Assembly (NCBI RefSeq): GCF_006704265.1
Contig: NZ_VIKA01000005.1
Span: 1-64,000 of the forward strand
DNA length: 64,000 nt
Direction of reading: 5' to 3'
Source: Elioraea sp. Yellowstone
GTDB taxonomy: Bacteria > Pseudomonadota > Alphaproteobacteria > Acetobacterales > Acetobacteraceae
Below, one piece after another: positions 46,797 to 55,138 of the stretch. Both the position numbers and the translations under genes were made by a program. Numbering within the stretch: position 1 is the stretch's first letter; each line of letters begins with the position of its first letter. Below the pieces are notes generated by a model that searched no databases, was not told the DNA's origin, and saw only the letters and a list, made by a program, of their open reading frames with translations.

Positions 46797-48392
46797 TCAG
46801 GACTTCCTCACGTCCCAGAAGAACGGCAATGGCCCCTTCTGGATGCCGGTGATGTTGCGCCGCCAGGCCTGGTAGCCGAGATAGAACCCGGTCGGGACAT
46901 AGACGACATCGGCCATCGCCGCGGCGTTGATCGCGTCATAGGCCGCCCTCTCCTGCTCCGGCGTGGCGGCGTTCAGCCACTGCTCGACCGCGGCCTCGGT
47001 CTTCGCGCTGGTCGGCCAGCCGAACCAGGCGCCGTCGCCGTTGCCGCGGATCGCATTGTAGGACGCGGGCGCGATGCAGTCGGCACCGGCGTGCCAGGTG
47101 TGGAAGATGTGCCAGCCGCCCTGGCCGGGCGGCGTCTTCATGGCGCGCCGCTGGCCGACCGTGCCCCAGTCCGTGGCGACGAAATCAACGGTCATGCCGA
47201 GCGAGCGCAAGAGCGCGTTCGTCACCTCGCCCATCGCCTTGAGCGGCGCCTGATCCTGCGCCACCAGCACGGTGATCGGCTGGCCGTCATAGCCGCTCTC
47301 CCTGAGCAGTCGCTTCGCCCCCTCGATGTCGCGCGGCCCCTTCAGCACCTCGCCGCCCGCCTCCGTGTAGGCCGGTGTGCCGGGCGTGAAGAACGACGGC
47401 AGGCGCCGCCACAGCGCATCGTCGGAACCGACGATCGCGCGCATGTAGTCCTCCTGGTTCAGCGCCATCTGGATCGCGCGGCGCGCGCGCACGTCGTTGA
47501 ACGGCGGATGGAGATGGTTGAGCCGGAAACTGCCGATGTTGCCGAGCGGATCGGCGATGTCGACCATGACGTTCCGGTTGCGCTTCAGGATCGGCACGAG
47601 GTCGGGCAGCGGTGTCTCCCACCAGTCGATCTCGCCGTTCTGCAGCGCCGCCGCCGCGGTCGCCGGATCGGGCAGGATGTGCCACTCGATCCGATCGAAA
47701 TGGATCCGCTTGCCGCCCGACAGCCAGTCGGCCGGCTCTTCGCGCGCGACGTAGCCCGCGAAGCGCTCGAACACCGCGCGCGAACCGGGCACCCACTCGT
47801 CGCGCTTGAAGCGCATGGGGCCCGAGCCGACGATCTCGGTGATCTGCTGGAACGGATCGGTCCGGGCGATCCGCTCCGGCATGATGAAGGACATCGGCGT
47901 GTTGTTCTTGCCGAGGGCGAACACCATCTTCGGAAACGGCTTGTTCAGGCGGTAGCGGAAGGTGCGATCATCCACCGCCTCGAGCGCGTCCATGCGCGCC
48001 CGGATCAGCTGGCCCATGGGATCGCGGGGCATCCAGCGCAACAGGCTCTGCACCACGTCCGTGGCGCGCACCGGCTCGCCGTCGTGGAACTTCAGCCCCT
48101 CCCGCAGGCGGAAGGTCCAGATCTTGAACTCGGCGTCGTGCTCCTCCCCCTCGACCATCTGCCGCTTCGGCGCGAGCTTGCTGTCCACGCCGTAGAGCGT
48201 GTCCCAAACCAGCGCCGCGGCGTTGCGCACCACGTACTGCGTGCCCCAGATCGGGTCGAAGTTGGCGAGGTTGGCCTGCGGCGCGAAGCGCAGGACGCGC
48301 GCCGCCCCCTGTGCCAGGGCCGGCCTGGCAAGCCCGCTGGCCGCCGCAGCCGTCGCCCCGGCTGCCGCTCCAAGGAATGTCCGTCGCTTCAT
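46797..48392 (-). CDS. ABC family-5 substrate-binding protein, tandem copy 3
   Basis: A 531-residue receptor, sister of copy 1. The signal MKRRTFLGAAAGATAAAASG has the exact RRTFLG twin-arginine core, ending RPALAQG. The mature N-terminus includes NFDPIWGTQYVVRNAAALVW. The pocket segment is AGADCIAPASYNAIRGNG then AWFGWPTS: like copy 1 it has D-C, but Ile-Ala replaces Ala-Ser. It is followed by a 28-bp gap to copy 2 and preceded by a 169-bp gap to copy 4, the widest inside the array, where an extra promoter could sit. Confidence 0.93.
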   Translation of the reverse strand: MKRRTFLGAAAGATAAAASGLARPALAQGAARVLRFAPQANLANFDPIWGTQYVVRNAAALVWDTLYGVDSKLAPKRQMVEGEEHDAEFKIWTFRLREGLKFHDGEPVRATDVVQSLLRWMPRDPMGQLIRARMDALEAVDDRTFRYRLNKPFPKMVFALGKNNTPMSFIMPERIARTDPFQQITEIVGSGPMRFKRDEWVPGSRAVFERFAGYVAREEPADWLSGGKRIHFDRIEWHILPDPATAAAALQNGEIDWWETPLPDLVPILKRNRNVMVDIADPLGNIGSFRLNHLHPPFNDVRARRAIQMALNQEDYMRAIVGSDDALWRRLPSFFTPGTPAYTEAGGEVLKGPRDIEGAKRLLRESGYDGQPITVLVAQDQAPLKAMGEVTNALLRSLGMTVDFVATDWGTVGQRRAMKTPPGQGGWHIFHTWHAGADCIAPASYNAIRGNGDGAWFGWPTSAKTEAAVEQWLNAATPEQERAAYDAINAAAMADVVYVPTGFYLGYQAWRRNITGIQKGPLPFFWDVRKS

Positions 48393-48561
48393 TCGGTCCC
48401 TCCGCTCTCCCTGCGGTTGTCCGGGACCGGCGTTCCCCTGCGCACGCGGTCCGCGACGCTCTGCCGCTTCGGTTCGCGTGTGCCTCCGCAGCTTGCCGTG
48501 CAGCCTAGCGTCCGCGCGGGCGGCCGCAAGAGGGTAGCGCCGCGCCGCCCCCCGCGACCGA
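48393..48561. other. 169-bp gap inside the receptor array
   Basis: This is the longest interruption between the seven receptors. I see no gene, no clear promoter hexamers and no stable hairpin. It separates the copy 1-3 block from the copy 4-7 block. Confidence 0.4.
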
Positions 48562-50148
48562 TCACGCCTTGCGGATGTTCCAGAACACCGGGACCCCCTT
48601 CAGCATCCCCTGCACGTTGCGCCTGAGCGCCGTGAACTGGATGTACTCGCCGAGCGGCAGGTAGGGCACCTCCTGGAAGGCGAGCGCCTGCATCTCGGCC
48701 GCGATCCGCTTCTGCGCGGCGAGATCGGGCGCGTCGAACCAGGCCTCGCGCAGCTCCTCCAGGCGCGCGCTGGTCGGCCAGCCGACCCAGCCCTGCGTGC
48801 CGTTGCCGCGCAGCGGCAGGTGGCCGGAGGGATCGAGGAAGTCGTAGCCGCCGAAGGCAGTGCAGAGCACGCTCCAGCCGCCGCGCTCCACCGGCTCGCG
48901 GCTGTTGCGCCGCTGCACGACGGTGCCCCAGTCCATCGCCTGGAAGTCGACATTCAGCTCGAGGCGGCGCAGCAGGTCGTGGGTCACCTCGGACAGCGCC
49001 TTGGGGGCGTTGATGTCGGTGGGTCCAAGGATGACGATCCGCTCGCCGTTGTAGCCCGAGGCCTTGATCGCGGCGCGCGCGGCGGCGAGATCCCCCTTCA
49101 TCGCCTCCACGCCCGCGCTGGTGGCGAGCGGCGAGACCGAGGCGAAGAAGCCCGTGCCGGTGCGGATGCCGGCCGGATCCGTGCCGTTCACGGCGATCAT
49201 GAAGTCCATCTGGTTGATCGCCGGGACGATGGCGCGGCGCAGCGCCGCGTTGTCGAACGGCGGCTGGAGGTGGTTGAAGCGCATGATCCCGGCAAGCCCG
49301 ACCGGATCCTGGGTCGTCACCTCGATCTGCCGGTGCCGGCGCAGAAGTGGCATCAGATCCGGGTTGGGCTGTTCCCACCAGTCGACCTCGCCGGCCTGCA
49401 GCGCCGCCCCCGCGGTCGAGGCGTCGGGGATGACGCGCCACTCGACACGGTCGAGATGGACGACCTTCGGCCCCGCCGTCAGGCTCGGGGTGCCGGAGCT
49501 GCGCGGCCGGTAGTGCTCGTTGCGCGCGAAGGTCAGCACGCTGCCCGGGACCCACTCGTCCCGGTTGAAGCGGAACGGGCCGGAGCCGACGAACTCCTCG
49601 ATCTGCTTGAAGGGATCGGTCCTGGCGATCCGCTCCGGCATGATGAACGGCACGTTCGAGGACGGCTTGCCGAGCGCGGTCAGGAGCAGGCTGAAGGGGC
49701 GCTTCAGCCGGATCTCGAAGCGCCGGTCGTCGAGCGGCCGCATCTCGTCGAGCAGGGCGGCAAGGCGCTGGCCCATGCTGTCGCGCTTCGACCAGCGCTC
49801 GAGCGAGGCGATGCAGTCGGCCGGGCGCACCGGCTCGCCGTCGTGAAAGCGCAGGCCGTCACGCAGCGTGATGATGTAGCGCTTGCCGTCGTCCTCCACC
49901 GTGTGGCCCTCGGCCATCTGGGGCTCGACCTCGAGCCGCTCGTTGGTGGCGAACAGGGTGTCGAACACCAGGTAGCCGAAATTGCGCGTCACATAGGCGG
50001 TGGTCCAGATCGGATCGAGGCTGCCGGGATTGGCGTGCGGCACCATCCGCAGCACCCGCGCTGCCGCCGGCTGCGCGATCGCCGGCCGCGCGAGCCCCGC
50101 CGAGGCTGCCATCGCCGCGGCACCGAGCAGCAGATCGCGACGCTTCAT
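48562..50148 (-). CDS. ABC family-5 substrate-binding protein, tandem copy 4
   Basis: A 528-residue receptor. The signal MKRRDLLLGAAAMAASAGLA has a twin-arginine RRDLLLG core and RPAIAQ cleavage region. The mature start is PGSLDPIWTTAYVTRNFGYLVF. The pocket segment is GGYDFLDPSGHLPLRGNG then WVGWPTS, with Val where the others have Phe or Ile. ATG 50148 follows GGGAGA. The C-terminal PYLPLGEYIQFTALRRNVQG places it with copies 5-7. It starts 72 bp after copy 5 ends. Confidence 0.93.
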   Translation of the reverse strand: MKRRDLLLGAAAMAASAGLARPAIAQPAAARVLRMVPHANPGSLDPIWTTAYVTRNFGYLVFDTLFATNERLEVEPQMAEGHTVEDDGKRYIITLRDGLRFHDGEPVRPADCIASLERWSKRDSMGQRLAALLDEMRPLDDRRFEIRLKRPFSLLLTALGKPSSNVPFIMPERIARTDPFKQIEEFVGSGPFRFNRDEWVPGSVLTFARNEHYRPRSSGTPSLTAGPKVVHLDRVEWRVIPDASTAGAALQAGEVDWWEQPNPDLMPLLRRHRQIEVTTQDPVGLAGIMRFNHLQPPFDNAALRRAIVPAINQMDFMIAVNGTDPAGIRTGTGFFASVSPLATSAGVEAMKGDLAAARAAIKASGYNGERIVILGPTDINAPKALSEVTHDLLRRLELNVDFQAMDWGTVVQRRNSREPVERGGWSVLCTAFGGYDFLDPSGHLPLRGNGTQGWVGWPTSARLEELREAWFDAPDLAAQKRIAAEMQALAFQEVPYLPLGEYIQFTALRRNVQGMLKGVPVFWNIRKA

Positions 50149-50220
50149 CGTGGTTCTCCCTCCTTCCGGTGCGGCTCGTCGTGCGTCGACTCTGGCGAGG
50201 CAGCCCGCCGCCGGCAACCC

Positions 50221-51798
50221 TCACCCGATCGTCACGCCCCAGAAGAGCGGGATGCCGCCCGGCTGGGCCGCGCCGCGCACGGTGCGGCGATGCGCCATCG
50301 GCAGGAAGTACTGGCCGAGCGGGATGTAGGGCACGTCCTGCATCGCCTGGCGCTGGATCTCGGCGGCGAGGCGCTTCTGCTCCTCGTGCGTCGGCGCCTC
50401 GAACCAGGCCTCGCGCAGCGCCTCGATCTGCGGACTGTCCGGCCAGCCGATGAAGCCCGCCCTGCCGTTGCCGCGCAGCACCAGATGCCCGGCGGGATTG
50501 ATGTGGTCGAGCCCCGCCCATGACGAGAAATAGGCGTTCCAGCCGCCGCGGTCGGGCGGCTCGCGCGAGTTGAGCCGGCGCACCACGCTGCCCCAATCCA
50601 TGGTCTGGTAGTCCACCGTGAGCCCGGCCTTGCGCAGCATGTCGGCGCCGACCTCGCTCATCGCATTCACCGCCGGCACGTCGGTCGCGGCGAGCACGAC
50701 GACCGGCTCGCCGCGATAACCGCTCTCGGCGACCAGCCGGCGCGCGCGCTCGAGGTCGAAGCGCATCGCCTCGAGCCCGGCATCGGTCGCGAGCGGCGTG
50801 CCGGGCGCGAACACGCCGACTCCGGTGCGCCAGAAGCGCGGATCGGCGCCCGCCACCGCCGCGCCGAAATCGGCCTGGTTCACCGCCGGCAGGAGCGCGC
50901 GCCGCAGCTTCGCGTTGTCGAAGGGCGGGTGCAGATGGTTCGGCCGGAAGGTGGCGATGAAGCCGAGCGCATCCGGGATCGCCACCACGAGCTCGCGCTC
51001 GCGCGCCAGCATCGGATGCAGATCGGCGGTGGTGCGCTCCCACCAGTCCACCTCGCCCGCGCGCAGCGCCGAGGCGGCGGTCGCGGGATCGGGGATGATC
51101 CGCCACTCGACGCGATCGATGAGCGGGCGCTTGGGTCCGGCGGTGAACGAGGCCTCGCCCTCGGTGCGCGGGAGGTAGCCCGCGAACCGCTCGTAGACCA
51201 CGCGCGCGCCGGGGACGAACTCGTCCGCGCGGAACCGGAACGGACCCGAGCCGATCACCTCGGCCTGGCCGAACGGCCTGTGCGGATCGGACGCGGCGAT
51301 CCGCTCGGGCATCACGAAACAGGCGATGCTGCCCGGCTTGGCGAGCGCGTCGGGCAGCATGGCGAAGGGACGCTTCAGCCGGATCGCGAAGCGGCGGTCG
51401 TCGAGGGCGGCGATCTCCTCGGCGAGCGCCGCGACGCGCCCGCCCATCGCGTCGCGCGCCGCCCAGCGGCGGATCGAGGCGACGCAGTCGACGCCGCGCA
51501 CCGGCTCGCCGTCGTGGAAGCGCAGCCCCTCGCGCAGCGTGAAGATCCAGCGCAGCCCGCCATCCTCGACGCTGTGGCCCGCGACCATCTGCGGCCGGGC
51601 GCGGTACTCGCCATCAAGGCCGTAGAGCGTGTCCCACACCAGGAACCCGTGGTTGCGCGTCACGTAGGCGGACGAAGCCACGGGATCGAGCACGGCGAGA
51701 TTGGCATGCGGCACGAAGCGCAGCGGCCGCGAGCCCTGCGCGATCGCGGGTGCGGCCAGCACCGCAAGCCCCGCCTTCAGAACCGTTCGACGCTCCAT
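50221..51798 (-). CDS. ABC family-5 substrate-binding protein, tandem copy 5
   Basis: A 525-residue receptor. The signal MERRTVLKAGLAVLAAPAIA has RRTVLK, a full twin-arginine consensus including the Lys. The mature start is LAVLDPVASSAYVTRNHGFLVW. The pocket segment is AGLDHINPAGHLVLRGNG then GFIGWPDS; the DHINPAGH octet is identical in copy 7, hinting at related ligands. The C-terminal PYIPLGQYFLPMAHRRTVRG matches copy 7 closely. An 81-bp gap separates it from copy 6. Confidence 0.93.
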   Translation of the reverse strand: MERRTVLKAGLAVLAAPAIAQGSRPLRFVPHANLAVLDPVASSAYVTRNHGFLVWDTLYGLDGEYRARPQMVAGHSVEDGGLRWIFTLREGLRFHDGEPVRGVDCVASIRRWAARDAMGGRVAALAEEIAALDDRRFAIRLKRPFAMLPDALAKPGSIACFVMPERIAASDPHRPFGQAEVIGSGPFRFRADEFVPGARVVYERFAGYLPRTEGEASFTAGPKRPLIDRVEWRIIPDPATAASALRAGEVDWWERTTADLHPMLARERELVVAIPDALGFIATFRPNHLHPPFDNAKLRRALLPAVNQADFGAAVAGADPRFWRTGVGVFAPGTPLATDAGLEAMRFDLERARRLVAESGYRGEPVVVLAATDVPAVNAMSEVGADMLRKAGLTVDYQTMDWGSVVRRLNSREPPDRGGWNAYFSSWAGLDHINPAGHLVLRGNGRAGFIGWPDSPQIEALREAWFEAPTHEEQKRLAAEIQRQAMQDVPYIPLGQYFLPMAHRRTVRGAAQPGGIPLFWGVTIG

Positions 51799-51879
51799 GA
51801 CACTCCGCAGCCCGAATCCGCGCGCGGACCCTGCCCGAGCCGGCGCGGGTCCGCAACAGGCCGGATGGGAACCGAATGG

Positions 51880-53469
51880 TTACGCGCGGCGGACGTTCAG
51901 CGGCAGCACCATGCCCTTGAGCACGCCGGTGAGCGACTTCCGCCAGGCGGAGGAGACGAAGTATTGGCCGACCGGCCAGTAGGGCAGGTCCTGCCAGAAC
52001 TGGGCCTGGATCTTCCGGCCGATCGCCTTCTGCGCCTCGCCCGTCGGCGCCTCGAACCACTCGTCGCGCAGCGCCTCGAGCGCGGGGCTGTTCGGCCAGC
52101 CGAACCAGGCCCCATCGCCATTGGCGCGCAGGAGGAGATGGCCGGCGGGGCTTGCGAAGTCGATCCCGGCGAACAGCGCGATCAGCGCGTTCCACCCGCC
52201 CTGGCCCGGCGGCTCCTTGCGCGCGCGGCGCTGCAGGAGTGTGCCCCAGTCCATGGTCGCGTCCTCGACCGTCAGGCCGCACTTGCGCATCATGTCGATC
52301 GCGACCTGGGTGAGGTTGAAGTTGTTGACGATGTTGGCGGGGTCGAGGAACACCACCGTCTCGCCCCTGTAGCCGGCCGCAAGCAGGGCGCGCTTCGCCG
52401 CCTCGGTGTCGCGCGGGCCGGTCAGCACGCCGATCCCCTCGTCGCTCGCCATCGGCGAGTTCACGGGGAAGCAGCCCACGCCGTCGCGCCAGAGCGTCCG
52501 GTCCGGCCCCATGATCGACTGCATGAAGTCGGCCTGGTTGATCGCCGGCAGGAGCGCGCGCCGTTTCGCCGGATCGTCGAACGGCGGATGGAGGTGGTTC
52601 GGGCGGAGCGAGGCGACGAGGCCTGAGGTGTCCACCACGTCGACGACCACGTCGCGGTTGCGCTGGAGCACCGGACGGAGGTCGTTCGGCACGGCCGACC
52701 ACCAGTCGATCTCGCCCGTCTGCAGCGCCGCGGCCGAGGTCGCCGCGTCGGTGATGATGTGCCACTCCATGCGCTCGAAATGCGCGCGCTTCGGCCCCGC
52801 GGTCATGCTCGGCGTGCCCTCGCGCGGCACGTAGCGGTCGTAGCGCCGGTAGACGATGCGGCTGCCGACCACCCGCTCCTCGGGCACCAGCCGATAGGGG
52901 CCGGAGCCGATCACCTCGGGGATCGCGGTGGCCGAGTCCGTCTGCGCCAGGCGCTCGGGCATGACGAAGCACGGGTAGGAGGACGGCTTGCCGAGAGCGT
53001 CGAGCATCGGCCCGAACGGGCGGTTCAGCCGGATCTCGAAGCGGCGATCGTCGAGCGCCCTGATCTCCGCCATCCGATTCGCAAGCGTCTGGCCATGCGC
53101 GTCGCGCGTCATCCAGCGCCGGATCGAGGCGACCGCGTCCTTCGCGCGCACAGGCTCACCGTCGTGGAAGGTGGGCCCGCTGCGCAGCGTGAACACCCAC
53201 CGCTTGCCGTCATCCTCCACGACATGACCCTCGGCGAGCTGCGGCTGCGGCCGCATGGACTCGTCGAGTCCGTAGAGCGTGTCCCACACCATGTGGCCGT
53301 GGTCGCGGGTGGGATAGGCGGTCGTCACCATCGGGTCGAGGATGGTGACGTCCGCCTGCGGGATGTACTTCAGCACCCGCGCCGCATCGCCCTGGGCCAG
53401 TGCTGGCGCGGCCAGGGATGTGGCCGCGAGTGCAGCGGTTCCCTTCAGGGCGGTGCGGCGACGAAGCAT
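51880..53469 (-). CDS. ABC family-5 substrate-binding protein, tandem copy 6
   Basis: A 529-residue receptor. The signal MLRRRTALKGTAALAATSLA has RRTALK, a twin-arginine core, and ends APALAQG. The mature start is VTILDPMVTTAYPTRDHGHMVW, where an Asp replaces the Asn usual at the TRN position. The pocket segment is AGIDFASPAGHLLLRANG then AWFGWPNS. It starts only 3 bp after the stop of copy 7, so the two must be cotranscribed. By eye it is somewhat more divergent than copies 5 and 7. Confidence 0.93.
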   Translation of the reverse strand: MLRRRTALKGTAALAATSLAAPALAQGDAARVLKYIPQADVTILDPMVTTAYPTRDHGHMVWDTLYGLDESMRPQPQLAEGHVVEDDGKRWVFTLRSGPTFHDGEPVRAKDAVASIRRWMTRDAHGQTLANRMAEIRALDDRRFEIRLNRPFGPMLDALGKPSSYPCFVMPERLAQTDSATAIPEVIGSGPYRLVPEERVVGSRIVYRRYDRYVPREGTPSMTAGPKRAHFERMEWHIITDAATSAAALQTGEIDWWSAVPNDLRPVLQRNRDVVVDVVDTSGLVASLRPNHLHPPFDDPAKRRALLPAINQADFMQSIMGPDRTLWRDGVGCFPVNSPMASDEGIGVLTGPRDTEAAKRALLAAGYRGETVVFLDPANIVNNFNLTQVAIDMMRKCGLTVEDATMDWGTLLQRRARKEPPGQGGWNALIALFAGIDFASPAGHLLLRANGDGAWFGWPNSPALEALRDEWFEAPTGEAQKAIGRKIQAQFWQDLPYWPVGQYFVSSAWRKSLTGVLKGMVLPLNVRRA

Positions 53470-53472
53470 GGG

Positions 53473-55056
53473 TCAGACTCTCCTCACGTTCCAGAACACG
53501 GGAATGCCGAAAGGCTGCATTGCCCCGGCGATCGAGCGACGGTGGCCCAGCGGCTGGAAGAACTGGCCGAGCGGGATGTAGGGGACATCGGCGAACATCT
53601 GCTGCTGCATCGCCCCGGCGATGCGCTGCTGGGTCTCGAGGTCAGGCGCCTCGAACCACGCCTGCCGCAGCTCCTCGAGCCGCGCGCTCTCCGCCCAGCC
53701 GAACCAGCCCTCCTTGCCGTTGCCACGCAGGGCATGATGCCCGGCGGGGTTGATGTGGTCCAGCCCCGCCCAGTTGGTGCAGAAGATGCTCCACCCTCCC
53801 TTGTCCAGGGACTCGCGGCTGGCGCGCCGCTGCACCACCGAGCCCCAGTCCATGGCCTGGTAGTCGACGTTCAGGCCGAGCCGACGCAGCAGGTCCCCCG
53901 TCACCTGGCTCAGCGCCTGGAGGGAGGCAATGTCGGTGGTGGCGAGCAGCACGATCCGCTCGCCGCTGTAGCCGCTCTCGGCGATCAGCCGCTTGGCGAG
54001 ATCCATGTCCTCGGCGAAGGCGTCGAGCCCGGCCTCGGTCGCGAGCGGCGTGCCCGGCGTGAAGGCGCCGACGCGCGTGCGCCAGTACTTCGGATCGGTG
54101 CCGGCGACCGCGATCATGTAATCGGCCTGCTTCACCGCGGCGAGCAGACCCTTGCGGAACTTGACGTTGCTGGTCGGCGGATGGAGATGGTTCGGCCGCA
54201 GGATCGAGATCAGGCCCAGGGGATCAGGCACGTTGACGACGATCTCGCGGTGCCGCTCGAGGACGGGCCGCAGATCCGCGGTCACGTTCTCCCACCAGTC
54301 GATCTCGCCGGACTGGAGTGCAGCGCCGGCGGTGGCGAAATCCGGGATGATGTGCCACTCGACGCGATCGAAGTGCACCACCTTCGGCCCGGCCGTGCCG
54401 GAGACCTCGCCGCTCGGGCGCGGCTGGTAGCCGGCGAAGCGCTGGAACACCACCTTGCTGCCCGAGATGTACTCGTCGTGCCTGAAGGTGAACGGCCCGC
54501 TGCCGATCAGCTGCTCCGGCTTGATCTGCGTGTAGGCATCGGTGGCGGCGACCCGCTCGGGCATGATGAACAGCACGTTGCTCGGCGGCTTGGCGAGCGC
54601 GTCCAGCATCAGGCCGAAGGGACGCTTGAGGCGGATCCGGAAGCGACGGTCGTCAAGCGCGCTCATCTCCTCGGTGAGCTCGGCGAGCCGGGCTCCCATC
54701 GCGTCCCTCTTGGTCCAGCGCAGGATCGAGGCGACGCAGTCGCGCGCCCGCACGGGCTCGCCGTCGTGGAAGCGGAGCCCCTCGCGCAGGGTGAAGGTCC
54801 AGAGCGTGTCGTCGTCCTCGAGCGTGTGGCCCTCGACCATCTGCGGCTGGGGCCGGTAGCGCTCGTCGAGGCCGTAGAGCGTATCCCAGATCAGGAACCC
54901 CGCGTTGCGCGTGATGTAGGCCGTGGTCCAGACCGGATCGACCACGGTCAGGTTCGCATGCGGGATGAACTTGAGGGTGCGGGCGGCCTGCCCCTGCACC
55001 AATGCCGGCGCCGCAACTGTTGCGGCCGCCGCGCCGAGGAAGGTGCGTCGCTTCAT
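53473..55056 (-). CDS. ABC family-5 substrate-binding protein, tandem copy 7 (first transcribed)
   Basis: A 527-residue receptor. The signal MKRRTFLGAAAATVAAPALV has an exact RRTFLG twin-arginine motif. The mature start is LTVVDPVWTTAYITRNAGFLIW. The pocket segment is AGLDHINPAGHHALRGNG then GWFGWAES, with Ala where the others have Pro. ATG 55056 is the family start; an upstream extension has no homology. It follows the aldehyde dehydrogenase gene by 82 bp and is the first receptor in the transcript. Confidence 0.93.
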   Translation of the reverse strand: MKRRTFLGAAAATVAAPALVQGQAARTLKFIPHANLTVVDPVWTTAYITRNAGFLIWDTLYGLDERYRPQPQMVEGHTLEDDDTLWTFTLREGLRFHDGEPVRARDCVASILRWTKRDAMGARLAELTEEMSALDDRRFRIRLKRPFGLMLDALAKPPSNVLFIMPERVAATDAYTQIKPEQLIGSGPFTFRHDEYISGSKVVFQRFAGYQPRPSGEVSGTAGPKVVHFDRVEWHIIPDFATAGAALQSGEIDWWENVTADLRPVLERHREIVVNVPDPLGLISILRPNHLHPPTSNVKFRKGLLAAVKQADYMIAVAGTDPKYWRTRVGAFTPGTPLATEAGLDAFAEDMDLAKRLIAESGYSGERIVLLATTDIASLQALSQVTGDLLRRLGLNVDYQAMDWGSVVQRRASRESLDKGGWSIFCTNWAGLDHINPAGHHALRGNGKEGWFGWAESARLEELRQAWFEAPDLETQQRIAGAMQQQMFADVPYIPLGQFFQPLGHRRSIAGAMQPFGIPVFWNVRRV

Positions 55057-55138
55057 GTCCCTGTCTCCCATCGCCCTGTTGCGGGTCTGGGCGGGAGCAT
55101 GACGCCTTCGTGACGGCGCTGTCCACACACTCCTGCGG

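Noticed and set aside
43853-55113. Long plus-strand frames opposite every tandem receptor
   Set aside because: They look alike only because the receptors beneath them are paralogues; composition is His/Arg/Asp-rich antisense noise.
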